Source: Chrysopilus asiliformis
Taxonomy: Eukaryota > Arthropoda > Insecta > Diptera > Rhagionidae
Assembly: GCA_964034945.1 (NCBI GenBank)
Contig: OZ035963.1
Location: 48,625,032-48,689,031 of the forward strand
Length of the DNA: 64,000 nt
Direction: 5' to 3'
Part shown: positions 20,838 to 34,900 of the stretch, piece after piece
Layout of the letters: every line of letters starts with the position of its first letter
Position numbering within the stretch: position 1 is the stretch's first letter
Position numbers and translations under genes: made by a program
Notes under the pieces: model-generated
Seen by the model: only the letters and a program-made list of their open reading frames with translations
Told to the model about the DNA's origin: nothing
Databases searched by the model: none

Positions 20838-22063
20838 ATTTTCCTACTATAAGGAAGCCTCTAAAAACTCGAAGAAAATATTTACTGGATGAAAAAGGTC
20901 TCGGAAATAATTTTCCTACTAAGAACAAGCCTCTAAAAATTCGAAAAAAATATTTAATGGAAGAAAAAGGTCTCGGAAATATTTTTCCTACCAAGAACAA
21001 GCCTCTAAAAATTCGAAAAAAATATTTACTGGATGAAAAAGGTCTCGAAAATAATTTTCCTACTATGAGGAAGCCTCTAAAAATTCGAAAAAAATATTTA
21101 CTGGGTAGAAAAGGTCTCGAAAATATTTTTCCTACTATGACGAAGCCTCTAAAAATTCGAAAAAAATATTTACTGGATGGAAATCGTCCCGGAAATATCG
21201 TTCCTACCAAGAACAAGCCTCTAAAAATTCGAAAAAAATATGTGCTGGATGAAAAAGGTCTCGGAAATATTTTTCCTACCAAGAACAAGCCTCTAAAAAT
21301 TCGAAAAAAATATTTACTGGATGGAAATCGTCCCGGAAATATTGTTCCTACCAAGAACAAGCCTCTAAAAATTCGAAAAAAATATGTGCTGGATGAAAAA
21401 GGTCTCGGAAATATTTTTCCTACCAAGAACAAGCCTCTAAAAATTCGAAAAAAATATTTACTGGGTAGAAAAGGTCTCGGAAATATTTTTCCTTCTTAGA
21501 ACAAGCCTCTAAAAATTCGAAAAAAATATTTCCCGGGTAGAAAAGGTCTCAGAAATATTTTTCCTACTATGAGGGAGCCTCTAAAAATTCGAAAAAAATA
21601 CTTCCCGAGTAGAATAGGTCTCGGAAATATTTTTCCTACGAAGAACAAGCCTCTAAAAACTCGAAGAAAATATTTACTGGATGAAAAAGCTCTCGGAAAT
21701 AATTTTCCTACTATAAGGAAGCCTCTAAAAACTCGAAGAAAATATTTACTGGATGAAAAAGGTCTCGGAAATAATTTTCCTACTAAGAACAAGCCTCTAA
21801 AAATTCGAAAAAAATATTTACTGGATCAAAAAGGTCTCAGAAATATTTTTCCTACTTAGAACAAGCCTCTAAAAACTCGAAAAAAATATTTACTGGATGG
21901 AAAAGGTCTCGGAAATATTTTTCCTACTCAGATCAAGCCATTCAAAATTCGAAAAAAAAAATTTCCGAGTAGAAGAGGTCTCGCAAATATTTTTCCTACT
22001 TAGAACAAGCCTCTAAAAACTCGACAAAAATATTTACTGGATAGAAAATGTCTCGGAAATATT
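20838..22063 (+). repeat. 72-bp satellite array, second block
   Basis: It continues the array after the Jockey insertion. Its first part repeats the variant order of 15858-16602: the open frames 15858-16400 and 20957-21499 end with the same unit series. Frames on both strands (20957-21499 plus, 21496-21792 minus, and the tail of 20704-21432 minus) are satellite read-through. Confidence 0.96.
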
Positions 22064-22915
22064 GGGCCGCATGAATAATAAACACTCTACTCGAGTGCAC
22101 TCAGTTTTTTGCGAGTGCACTCAGTTTGGTATGAATAAAAAATCTCCACTCAGCTGTACTTTACTCAGTTCCCTAAAAAAAACATCGAATTGGTGAGTGG
22201 AGTGTGATATGCACCAATTTGGTATGAATAAAAACTGTTTTTGCTTGAGTAAAGCTAAGTAAAGTCCAGTCTGATTTGAGTGTGCTGTTGGGCACACTCA
22301 GCATATTTTTTCAAATTTTTTTTCGATTTATCAAGGAAACATTTGACAATTATCTTTTGTTTACGTTTGTTTGGAGCGTGAAAAAGTTTTTTCACCAATG
22401 CGATTGAAATTATCCACATCGAATCTGTATAACCCGGCCTTTACACGCGACTGTAAAGTCTGTCAGTAGCACAGACTTCAAATGTCAAATTACTGACAAC
22501 GAATTAAAATACATTTAGCGAACTGGCAGTCAGTGCATTTACACGAGTCTGTGTCAACGACTGTGTCAGCTCTACAGACACGTGTAAGGGCCGGGTAATT
22601 CTGGAAAATTTTCTTCAACATCCAAATTCCTTGCCCTATATACTTTCCTTTTTTTTCGAATTTCATAATTTTCATTTGATTCTGAATCAGACGACTCGAA
22701 AACTAAATCGTTGACAAACGAAAACATTTTTAATTTTTTGAATCGATTCAAAATAAATCAAAAAACGTCAAACTGCAACAAAACATCGCAAGAGTGTACT
22801 CCATGGAGTAGAGTTAACTTTTATTCATACCAAACTCGAACTTTACTCAAGCAACTTTACTCACTGAGAGTGCACTCACTTTCCTCAGAAATACTAATTT
22901 TTATTCATATGGCCC
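22064..22915. mobile_element. Harbinger-like MITE inserted in the satellite
   Basis: The terminal inverted repeats are GGGCCGCATGAATAATAA and, at the right, the complement of GGGCCATATGAATAAAAA. They are flanked by ATT on both sides (22061-22063, 22916-22918), and removing the element plus one ATT restores a normal satellite unit. GGTATGAATAAAA is repeated near both ends and GAGTGCACTCA motifs recur. There is no transposase. A second element sits inside it. Confidence 0.85.
22433..22595. mobile_element. 163-bp MITE nested inside the Harbinger-like MITE
   Basis: The inverted repeats are CCCGGCCTTTACACG and the complement of CCCGGCCCTTACACG. They are flanked by TAA on both sides, the target duplication typical of PIF/Harbinger. 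The inner arms (ACTGTAAAGTCTGTCAG versus GACTGTGTCAGCTCTACAG) also pair. Confidence 0.8.
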
Positions 22916-22918
22916 ATT

Positions 22919-25900
22919 TTTCCTACCAAGAACAAGCCTCTAAAAATTCGATAATATATTTACTGGATAGAAAAGGTCTCGGAAATATTTTTCCTACTTA
23001 GAACAAGCCTCTAAAAATTCGATAAAATATTTACTGGATAGAAAAGGTCTCGGAAATATTTTTCTTACTTAGAACAAGCCTCTAAAAATTCGAAAAAAAA
23101 TATTTACTGGGTAGAAAAGGTCTTGGAAATAATTTTCCTACAAAGAACAAGCCTCTAAAAATTCGAAAAAAATATTTACTGGATAGAAAAGGTCTCGGAA
23201 ATATTTTTCCTACAAAGAATAAGCTTCTAAAAATTCGAGAAAAATATTTACTGGATAGAAAAGGTCTCGGAAATATTTTTCCTACTTAGAACAAGCCTCT
23301 AAAAATTCGAAAAAAATATTTACTGGGTAGAAATGGTCTAGGAAATATTTTTCCTACTTAGAACAAGCCTCTAATAATTCGAAAAAAAATATTTACTGGA
23401 TGAAAAAGGTCTCGAAAATAATTTTTCTACTAAGAACAAGCCTCTAAAAATTCGAAAAAAATATTTACTGGATGAAAAAGGTCTCGAAAATAATTTTTCT
23501 ACTAAGAACAAGCCTCTAAAAATTCGAAAAAAATATTTACTGGATAGAAAAGGTCTCGGAAATATTTTTCCTACAAAGAATAAGCTTCTAAAAATTCGAG
23601 AAAAATATTTACTGGATAGAAAAGGTCTCGGAAATATTTTTCCTACTTAGAACAAGCCTCTAAAAATTCGAAAAAAATATTTACTGGGTAGAAATGGTCT
23701 AGGAAATACTTTTCCTACTTAGAACAAGCCTCTAAAAATTCGAAAAAAAATATTTACTGGATGAAAAAGGTCTCGAAAATAATTTTTCTACTAAGAACAA
23801 GCCTCTAAAAATTCGAAAAAAATATTTACTGGATGAAAAAGGTCTCGAAAATAATTTTTCTACTAAGAACAAGCCTCTAAAAATTCGAAAAAAATATTTA
23901 CTGGATTGAAAAGGTCTAGGAAATATTTTTCCTACTTAGAACAAGCCTCTAAAAATTCGAAAAAAAATATTTACTGGATGAAAAAGGTCTCGAAAATAAT
24001 TTTTCTACTAAGAACAAGCCTCTAAAAATTCGAAAAAAATATTTACTGGATAGAAAAGTTCTCGGAAATATTTTTCCTACAAAGAATAAGCTTCTAAAAA
24101 TTCGAGAAAAATATTTACTGGATGAAAAAGGTCTCGGAAATATTTTTCCTACTATGAGGAAGCCTCTAGAAATTCGAAAAAAATATTTACTGGATAGAAA
24201 AGGTCTCGGAAATATTTTTCCTACAAAGAATAAGCTTCTAAAAATTCGAAAAAAATATTTACTGGATTGAAAAGGTCTCGGAAATATTTTTCCTACGAAG
24301 AACAAACCTCTAAAAACTCGAAAAAAATATTTACTGGATGGAAAAGGTCTGAGAAATATTTTTCCTACTTAGAACAAGCCTCTAAAAACTCGAAAAAAAT
24401 ATTTACTGGATGGAAAAGGTCTAGGAAATATTTTTCCTACTTAGAACAAGCCTCTAAAAATTCGAAAAAAAAATATTTCCCGGGTAGAAAAGGTCTCGAA
24501 AATATTTTTCCTACTTAGAACAAGCCTCTAAAAATTCGAAAAAAAATATTTACTGGATGAAAAAGGTCTCGAAAATAATTTTTCTACTAAGAACAAGCCT
24601 CTAAAAATTCGAAAAAAATATTTACTGTATAGAAAAGGTCTCGGAAATATTTTTCCTACAAAGAATAAGCTTCTAAAAATTCGAGAAAAATATTTACTGG
24701 ATAGAAAAGGTCTCGGAAATATTTTTCCTACTTAGAACAAGCCTCTAAAAATTCGAAAAAAATATTTACTGGGTAGAAATGGTCTAGGAAATATTTTTCC
24801 TACTTAGAACAAGCCTCTAAAAATTCGAAAAAAAATATTTACTGGATGAAAAAGGTCTCGAAAATAATTTTTCTACTAAGAACAAGCCTCTAAAAATTCG
24901 AAAAAAATATTTACTGGATGAAAAAGGTCTCGAAAATAATTTTTCTACTAAGAACAAGCCTCTAAAAATTCGAAAAAAATATTTACTGGATAGAAAAGGT
25001 CTCGGAAATATTTTTCCTACAAAGAATAAGCTTCTAAAAATTCGAGAAAAATATTTACTGGATAGAAAAGGTCTCGGAAATATTTTTCCTACTTAGAACA
25101 AGCCTCTAAAAATTCGAAAAAAATATTTACTGGGTAGAAATGGTCTAGGAAATATTTTTCCTACTTAGAACAAGCCTCTAAAAATTCGAAAAAAAATATT
25201 TACTGGATGAAAAAGGTCTCGAAAATAATTTTTCTACTAAGAACAAGCCTCTAAAAATTCGAAAAAAATATTTACTGGATGAAAAAGGTCTCGAAAATAA
25301 TTTTTCTACTAAGAACAAGCCTCTAAAAATTCGAAAAAAATATTTACTGGATTGAAAAGGTCTAGGAAATATTTTTCCTACTTAGAACAAGCCTCTAAAA
25401 ATTCGAAAAAAAATATTTACTGGATGAAAAAGGTCTCGAAAATAATTTTTCTACTAAGAACAAGCCTCTAAAAATTCGAAAAAAATATTTACTGGATAGA
25501 AAAGTTCTCGGAAATATTTTTCCTACAAAGAATAAGCTTCTAAAAATTCGAGAAAAATATTTACTGGATGAAAAAGGTTTTGGAAATATTTTTCCTACTA
25601 TGAGGAAGCCTCTAGAAATTCGAAAAAAATATTTACTGGATAGAAAAGGTCTCGGAAATATTTTTCCTACAAAGAATAAGCTTCTAAAAATTCGAAAAAA
25701 ATATTTACTGGATGGAAAAGGTCTCGGAAATATTTTTCCTACGAAGAACAAACCTCTAAAAACTCGAAAAAAATATTTACTGGATGGAAAAGGTCTCAGA
25801 AATATTTTTCCTACTTAGAACAAGCCTCTAAAAACTCGAAAAAAATATTTACTGGATGGAAAAGGTCTCGGAAATAATTTTCCTTCGAAGAACAAGCCTC

Positions 25901-28900
25901 TAAAAATCCGAAAAAAATATTCACTGGATAGAAAAGGTCTCGAAAATATTTTTCCTACTTAGAACAAGCCTCTAAAAATGCGAAAAAAATATTTACTGGA
26001 TGAAAAAGGTATCGGAAATAATTTTCCTATTTAGAACAACCCTCTAAAAATTCGAAAAAAATATTTCCCGGGTAGAAAAGTTCTCGGAAATATTTTTCCT
26101 ACAAAGAACAAGTCTCTGAAAATTCGAAAAAAATATTTACTGGATGGAAAAGGTCTCGAAAAGATTTTTCCTACCAAGAACAAGCCTCTAAAAATACGAA
26201 AAAAATATTTACTGGGTAGAAAAGGTCTCGGAAATATTTTTCCTACTTAGAACAAGCCTCTAAAAATTCGAAAAAAAAATTTTCCGAGTAGAACAGGTCT
26301 CGCAAATATTTTTCCTACTTAGAACAAGCCTCTAAAAATTCGACAAAAATATTTACTGGATAGAAAATGTCTCGGAAATATTTTTCCTACCAAGAACAAG
26401 CCTCTAAAAATTCGATAAAATATTTACTGGATAAAAAAGGTCTCGGAAATATTTTTCCTACTTAGAACAAGCCTCTAAAAATTCGATAAAATATTTACTG
26501 GATAGAAAAGGTCTCGGAAATATTTTTCCTACTTAGAACAAGCCTCTAAAAATTCGAAAAAAAATATTTACTGGGTAGAAAAGGTCTTGGAAATAATTTT
26601 CCTACAAAGAACAAGCCTCTAAAAATTCGAAAAAAATATTTACTGGGTAGAAAAGGTCTAGGAAATATTTTTCCTACTTAGAACAAGCCTCTAAAAATTC
26701 GAAAAAAAAAAAATTCCCGGGTAGAAAAGGTCTCGAAAATATTTTTCATACCAAGAACAAGCCTCTAAAAATTAGAAAAAAAATATTTACTGGATGAAAA
26801 AGGTCTCGAAAATAATTTTTCTACTAAGAACAAGCCTCTAAAAATTCGAAAAAAATATTTACTGGATGAAAAAGGTCTCGAAAATAATTTTTCTACTAAG
26901 AACAAGCCTCTAAAAATTTGAAAAAAATATTTACTGGATTGAAAAGGTCTCGGAAATAATTTTCCTACTATGAGGAAGCCTCTATAAATTCGAAAAAAAT
27001 ATTTACTGGATAGAAAAGGTCTCGGAAATATTTTTCCTACAAAGAATAAGCTTCTAAAAATTCGAGAAAAATATTTACTGGATAGAAAAGGTCTCGGAAA
27101 TATTTTTCCTACTTAGAACAAGCCTCTAAAAATTCGAAAAAAATATTTACTGGGTAGAAAAGGTCTCGGAAATAATTTTCCTACAAAGAACAAGCCTCTA
27201 AAAATTCGAAAAAAATATTTACTGGGTAGAAAAGGTCTAGGAAATATTTTTCCTACTTAGAACAAGCCTCTAAAAATTCGAAAAAAAATATTTACTGGAT
27301 GAAAAAGGTCTCGAAAATAATTTTTCTACTAAGAACAAGCCTCTAAAAATTCGAAAAAAATATTTACTGGATTGAAAAGGTCTCGGAAATAATTTTCCTA
27401 CTATGAGGAAGCCTCTATAAATTCGAAAAAAATATTTACTGGATAGAAAAGGTCTCGGAAATATTTTTCCTACAAAGAATAAGCTTCTAAAAATTCGAGA
27501 AAAATATTTACTGGATGGAAAAGGTCTCGGAAATATTTTTCCTGCGAAGAACAAACCTCTAAAAACTCGAAAAAAATATTTACTGGATGGAGAAGGTCTC
27601 AGAAATATTTTTCCTACTTAGAACAAGCCTCTAAATATTCGAAAACAATATTTACTGGATGGAAAAGGTCTCGGAAATATTTTTCCTACTTAGAACAGGC
27701 CTCTAAAAATTCGAAAAAAATATTTCCCGGGTAGAAAAGGTCTCGAAAATATTTTTCGAACTTAGAACAAGCCTCTAAAAATTCGAAAAAAATATTTACT
27801 TGATGAAAAAGGTCTCGGAAATATTTTTCCTACTTAGAACAAGCCTCTAAATATTCGAAAAAAATATTTACTGGATGAAAAAGGTCTCGAAAATATTTTT
27901 CCCACTTAGAACAAGTCTCTAAAAATTCGAAAAAAATATTTACTGGATGAAAAAGGTCTCGAAAATATTTTTCCCACTTAGAACAAGTCTCTAAAAATTC
28001 GAAAAAAATATTTCCCGGGTAGAAAAGGTCTCGGAAATATTTTTCCAACTTAGAACAAGCCTCTAAAAATTCGAAAAAAAAATTTACTGGATGAAAAAGG
28101 TATCGGAAATATTTTTCCTGCTTAGAACAAGCCTCTAAAAATTCGAAAAAAATATTTACTGGATGACAAATGTCTCGGAAATATTTTTCCTACTTAGAAC
28201 AAGCCTCTAAAAATTCGAAAAAAATATTTACTGGATGGAAAAGGTCTCGGAAATATTTTTCCTACGAAGAACAAGCCTCTAAAAACTCGAAAAAAATATT
28301 TACTGGATGAAAAAGTTCTCAGAAATATTTTTCCTACTTAGAACAAGCCTCTAAAAACTCGAAAAAAATATTTACTGGATGAAAAAGGTCTCGGAAATAT
28401 TTTTCCTACTTAGAACAAGCTTCCAAAAATTCGAAAAAAATATTTCCCGGGTAGAAAAGGTCTCGGAAATATTTTTCCAACTTAGAACAAGCCTCTAAAA
28501 ATTCGAAAAAAATATTTACTGGATCAAAAAGGTCTCGGAAATATTTTTCCTACTTAGACCAAGCCTCTAAATATTCGAAAAAAATATTTAGTCTCGGAAA
28601 TATTTTTCCTACGAAGAACAAGCCTCTAAAAATTCGAAACAAATATTTACTGGATGAAAAATGTCTCGGAAATATTTTTCCTACTTAGAACAAGCCTCTA
28701 AAAATTCGAAAAAAATATTTCCCGGGTAGAAAAGGTCTCGGAAATATTTTTCCAACTTAGAACAAGCCTCTAAAAACTCGAAAAAAATATTTACTGGATG
28801 GAAAAGGTCTCGGAAATATTTTTCCTGCGAAGAACAAGCCTCTAAAAATTCGAAAAAAATATTTACTGGATGAAAAAGGTCTCGGAAATATTTTTCCTGC

Positions 28901-31900
28901 GAAGAACAAGCCTCTAAAAACTCGAAAAAAATATTTACTGGATGAAAAAGGTCTCGGAAATATTTTTCCTACTTAGAACAAGCTTCTAAAAATTCGAAAA
29001 AAATATTTCCCGGGTAGAAAAGGTCTCGGAAATATTTTTCCAACTTAGAACAAGCCTCTAAAAATTCGAAAAAAATATTTACTGGATCAAAAAGATCTCG
29101 GAAATATTTTTCCTATTTAGACCAAGCCTCTAAATATTCGAAAAAAATATTTAGTCTCGGAAATATTTTTCCTACGAAGAACAAGCCTCTAAAAATTCGA
29201 AACAAATATTTACTGGATGAAAAATATCTCGGAAATATTTTTCCTACTTAGAACAAGCCTCTAAAAACTCGAAAAAAATATTTACTGGATGGAAAAGGTC
29301 TCGGAAATATTTTTCCTACTCAGATCAAGCCATTCAAACTTCGAGAAAAATACACCCCGAATAGAAAAGGTCTTGGAAATATTTTTCCTACCAAAAACAA
29401 GCCTCTAAAAATTTGAGAAAAATATTTCTTGGGTGGAAAAGGTCTCAGAAATATTTTTTCTACTCAGAGCAAGCCTTTAAAAACTCGAGAAAAATATTTC
29501 CGGGGTGGAAAAGGTCTCGGAAATATTTTTCCTACTTAGAACAAGCCTCTAAATATTCGAAAAAAATATTTACTGGATGAAAAAGGTCTCGAAAATATTT
29601 TTCCTACTTAGAACAAGCCTCTAAAAATTCGAAAAAAATATTTCCCGGGTATAAAAGGTCTCGGAAATATTTTTCGAACTTAGAACAAGCCTCTAAAAAT
29701 TCGAAAAAAAAATATTTACTGGATGAAAAAGGTATCGGAAATATTTTTTCTGCTTAGAACAAGCCTCTAAAAATTCGAAAAAAATATTTACTGGATCAAA
29801 AAGGTCTCGGAAATATTTTTCCTACTTAGAACAAGCCTCTAAATATTCGAAAAAAATATTTACTGGATGAAAAATGTCTCGAAAATATTTTCCCACTTAG
29901 AACAAGCTTCTAAAAATTCGAAAAAATATTTACTTGATGAAAAAGGTCTCGGAAATATTTTTCTTACTAAGAACAGGCTTCTAAAAATTCGAAAAAAAAT
30001 ATTTCTTGGCTGGAAAAGGTCCCGGAAATATTTTTCCTACTAAAAACAAGCCTCTAAAAATTCGAGAAAAATATTTCTTGGTTGGAAAAGGTCTCAGAAA
30101 TATTTTTCCTACTCAGATCAAGCCATTCAAAATTCGAGAAAAATACACTCCGAATAGAAAAGGTCTTGGAAATATTTTTCCTACCAAGAACAAGCCTCTA
30201 AAAACTCGAAAAAAATATTTACTGGATGAAAAAGGTCTCAGAAATATTTTTCCTACTCACAGCAAGCCTTTAAAAATTCGAGAAAAATATTTCCGGGGTG
30301 GAAAAGGTCTCGGAAATATTTTTCCTACGAAGAACAAGCCTCTAAAAATTCGAAACAAATATTTACTGGATGAAAAATGTCTCGGAAATATTTTTCCTAC
30401 TTAGAACAAGTCTCTAAAAATTCGAAAAAAATATTTACTGGATGAAAAAGGTCTCGGAAATATTTTTCCTACTTAGAACAAGCCTCTAAAAATTCGAAAA
30501 AAATATTTCCCGGGTAGAAAAGGTCTCGGAAATATTTTTCCAACTTAGAACAAGCCTCTAAAAATTCGAAAAAAATATTTACTGGATCAAAAAGGTCTCG
30601 GAAATATTTTTCCTACTTAGACCAAGCCTCTAAATATTCGAAAAAAATATTTAGTCTCGGAAATATTTTTCCTACGAAGAACAAGCCTCTAAAAATTCGA
30701 AACAAATATTTACTGGATGAAAAATGTCTCGGAAATATTTTTCCTACTTAGAACAAGCCTCTAAAAATTCGAAAAAAATATTTCCCGGGTAGAAAAGGTC
30801 TCGGAAATATTTTTCCAACTTAGAACAAGCCTCTAAAAATTCGAAAAAAAATTTACTGGATGAAAAAGGTCTCGGAAATTATTTTCCTACTTAGAACAAG
30901 CCTCTAAAAATTCGAAAAAAATATTTACTGGATGGAAAAGGTCTCGGAAATATTTTTCCTGCGAAGAACAAGCCTCTAAAAACTCGAAAAAAATATTTAC
31001 TGGATGGAAAAGGTCTCGGAAATATTTTTCCTACGAAGAACAAACCTCTAAAAACTCGAAAAAAATATTTACTGGATGGAAAAGGTCTCGGAAATATTTT
31101 TCCTACCAAGAACAAGCCTCTAAAAACTCGAAAAAAATATTTCCCGGGTAGAAAAGTTCTCAAAAATATTTTTCCTACCAAGAACAAGCCTCTAAAAATT
31201 CGAAAAAAAAATATTTACTGGACGAAAAAGGTCTCGGAAATAATTTTCCTTCGAAGAACAGGCCTCTAAAAATCCGAAAAAAATATTCACTGGATGGAAA
31301 AGGTCTCGGAAATATTTTTCCTACTATGAGGAAGCCCCTAAAAATTCGAAAAAAATATTTACTGGATGAAATAGGTCTCGGAAATATTTTTCCTACCAAG
31401 AACAAGCCATTCAAAATTCGAGAAAAATACACCCCGAATAGAAAAGGTCTTGGAAATATTTTTCCTATCAAAAACAAGCCTCTAAAAATTTGAGAAAAAT
31501 ATTTCTTGGGTGGAAAAGGTCTCAGAAATATTTTTTCTACTCAGAGCAAGCCTTTAAAAACTCGAGAAAAATATTTCCGGGGTGGAAAAGGTCTCGGAAA
31601 TATTTTTCCTACGAAGAACAAGCCTCTAAAAATTCGAAAAAAATATTTACTGGATAAAAAAGGTCTCGGAAATATTTTTCCTACTTAGAACAAGCCTCTA
31701 AATATTCGAAAAAAATATTTACTGGATGAAAAAGGTCTCGAAAATATTTTTCCTACTTAGAACAAGCCTCTAAAAATTCGAAAAAAATATTTCCCGGGTA
31801 GAAAAGGTCTCGGAAATATTTTTCGAACTTAGAACAAGCCTCTAAAAATTCGAAAAAAAAATATTTACTGGATGAAAAAGGTATCGGAAATATTTTTTCT

Positions 31901-34900
31901 GCTTAGAACAAGCCTCTAAAAATTCGAAAAAAAAATTTACTGGATCAAAAAGGTCTCGGAAATATTTTTCCTACTTAGAACAAGCCTCTAAATATTCGAA
32001 AAAAATATTTACTGGATAAAAAAAGTCTCGAAAATATTTTTCCCACTTAGAACAAGTCTCTAAAAATTCGAAAAAAAACATTCCCCGGGTAAAAAAAAGG
32101 TCTCGCAAGTATTTTTTCTACTTAGAACAAGCTTCTAAAAATTCGAAAAAAATATTTACTTGATGAAAAAGGTCTCGGAAATATTTTTCTTACTAAGAAC
32201 AGGCTTCTAAAAATTCGAAAAAAAATATTTCTTGGCTGGAAAAGGTCCCGGAAATATTTTTCCTACTAAAAACAAGCCTCTAAAAATTCGAGAAAAATAT
32301 TTCTTGGTTGGAAAAGGTCTCAGAAATATTTTTCCTACTCAGATCAAGCCATTCAAAATTCGAGAAAAATACACCCCGAATAGAAAAGGTCTTGGAAAAA
32401 TTTTTCCTACCAAGAACAAGCCTCTAAAAATTCGAGAAAAATATTTCCTGGGCGGAAAAGGTCTCAGAAATATTTTTCCTACTCACAGCAAGCCTTTAAA
32501 AATTCGAGAAAAATATTTCCGGGGTGGAAAAGGTCTCGGAAATATTTTTCCTACGAAGAACAAGCCTCTAAAAATTCGAAAAAAATATTTACTGGATGAA
32601 AAAGGTCTCGGAAATATTTTTCCTACTTAGAACAAGCCTCTAAAAATTCGAAAAAAATATTTCCCGGGTAGAAAAGGTCTCGGAAATATTTTTCCAACTT
32701 AGAACAAGCCTCTAAAAATTCGAAAAAAAAATTTACTGGATGGAAAAGGTATCGGAAATATTTTTCCTGCTTAGAACAAGCCTCTAAAAATTCGAAAAAA
32801 ATATTTACTGGATCAAAAAGGTCTCGGAAATATTTTTCCTACTTAGAACAAGCCTCTAAATATTCGAAAAAAATATTTACTGGATGAAAAATGTCTCGAA
32901 AATATTTTCCCACTTAGAACAAGCTTCTAAAAATTCGAAAAAAATATTTACTTGATGAAAAAGGTCTCGGAAATATTTTTCTTACTAAGAACAGGCTTCT
33001 AAAAACTCGAAAAAAATATTTACTGGATGGAAAAGGTCTCGGAAATATTTTTCCTACTTGAGAAAAATATTTCTTGGGTGGAAAAGGTCTCAGAAATATT
33101 TTTTCTACTCAGAGCAAGCCTTTAAAAACTCGAGAAAAATATTTCCGGGGTGGAAAAGGTCTCGGAAATATTTTTCCTACGAAGAACAAGCCTCTAAAAA
33201 TTCGAAAAAAATATTTACTGGATCAAAAAGGTCTCGGAAATATTTTTCCTACTTAGAACAAGCTTCTAAATATTCGAAAAAAATATTTACTGGATAAAAA
33301 AAGTCTCGAAAATATTTTTCCCACTTAGAACAAGTCTCTAAAAATTCGAAAAAAAACATTCCCCGGGTAAAAAAAAGGTCTCGCAAGTATTTTTTCTACT
33401 TAGAACAAGCTTCTAAAAATTCGAAAAAAATATTTACTTGATGAAAAAGGTCTCGGAAATATTTTTCTTACTAAGAACAGGCTTCTAAAAATTCGAAAAA
33501 AAATATTTCTTGGCTGGAAAAGGTCCCGGAAATATTTTTCCTACTAAAAACAAGCCTCTAAAAATTCGAGAAAAATATTTCTTGGTTGGAAAAGGTCTCA
33601 GAAATATTTTTCCTACTCAGATCAAGCCATTCAAAATTCGAGAAAAATACACCCCGAATAGAAAAGGTCTTGGAAAAATTTTTCCTACCAAGAACAAGCC
33701 TCTAAAAATTCGAGAAAAATATTTCCTGGGTGGAAAAGGTCTCAGAAATATTTTTCCTACTCACAGCAAGCCTTTAAAAATTCGAGAAAAATATTTCCGG
33801 GGTGGAAAAGGTCTCGGAAATATTTTTCCTACGAAGAACAAGCCTCTAAAAATTCGAAAAAAATATTTACTGGATGAAAAAGGTCTCGGAAATATTTTTC
33901 CTACTTAGAACAAGCCTCTAAAAATTCGAAAAAAATATTTCCCGGGTAGAAAAGGTCTCGGAAATATTTTTCCAACTTAGAACAAGCCTCTAAAAATTCG
34001 AAAAAAAAATTTACTGGATGGAAAAGGTATCGGAAATATTTTTCCTGCTTAGAACAAGCCTCTAAAAATTCGAAAAAAATATTTACTGGATCAAAAAGGT
34101 CTCGGAAATATTTTTCCTACTTAGAACAAGCCTCTAAATATTCGAAAAAAATATTTACTGGATGAAAAATGTCTCGAAAATATTTTCCCACTTAGAACAA
34201 GCTTCTAAAAATTCGAAAAAAATATTTACTTGATGAAAAAGGTCTCGGAAATATTTTTCTTACTAAGAACAGGCTTCTAAAAATTCGAAAAAAAATATTT
34301 CTTGGCTGGAAAAGGTCTCGGAAATATTTTTCCAACTTAGAACAAGCCTCTAAAAATTCGAAAAAAATATTTACTGGATCAAAAATGTCTCGGAAATATT
34401 TTTCCTACTTAGAACAAGCCTCTAAAAATTCGAAAAAAATATTTACTGGATGGAAAAGGTCTCGGAAATATTTTTCCTACGAAGAACAAGCCTCTAAAAA
34501 CTCGAAAAAAATATTTACTGGATGAAAAAGTTCTCAGAAATATTTTTCCTACTTAGAACAAGCCTCTAAAAACTCGAAAAAAATATTTACTGGATGGAAA
34601 AGGTCTCGGAAATATTTTTCCTGCGAAGAACAAACCTCTAAAAACTCGAAAAAAATATTTACTGGATGAAAAAGGTCTCGGAAATTATTTTCCTACTTAG
34701 AACAAGCCTCTAAAAATTCGAAAAAAATATTTCCCGGGTAGAAAAGGTCTCGGAAATATTTTTCCAACTTAGAACAAGCCTCTAAAAATTCGAAAAAAAT
34801 ATTTACTGGATCAAAAATGTCTCGGAAATATTTTTCCTACTTAGAACAAGCCTCTAAAAATTCGAAAAAAATATTTACTGGATGGAAAAGGTCTCGGAAA

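Noticed and set aside
20704..21432. 242-codon minus frame joining satellite with the Jockey 5' end
   Set aside because: It is a chance fusion of satellite read-through with the 5' end of the retrotransposon; ORF1 starts in another frame.
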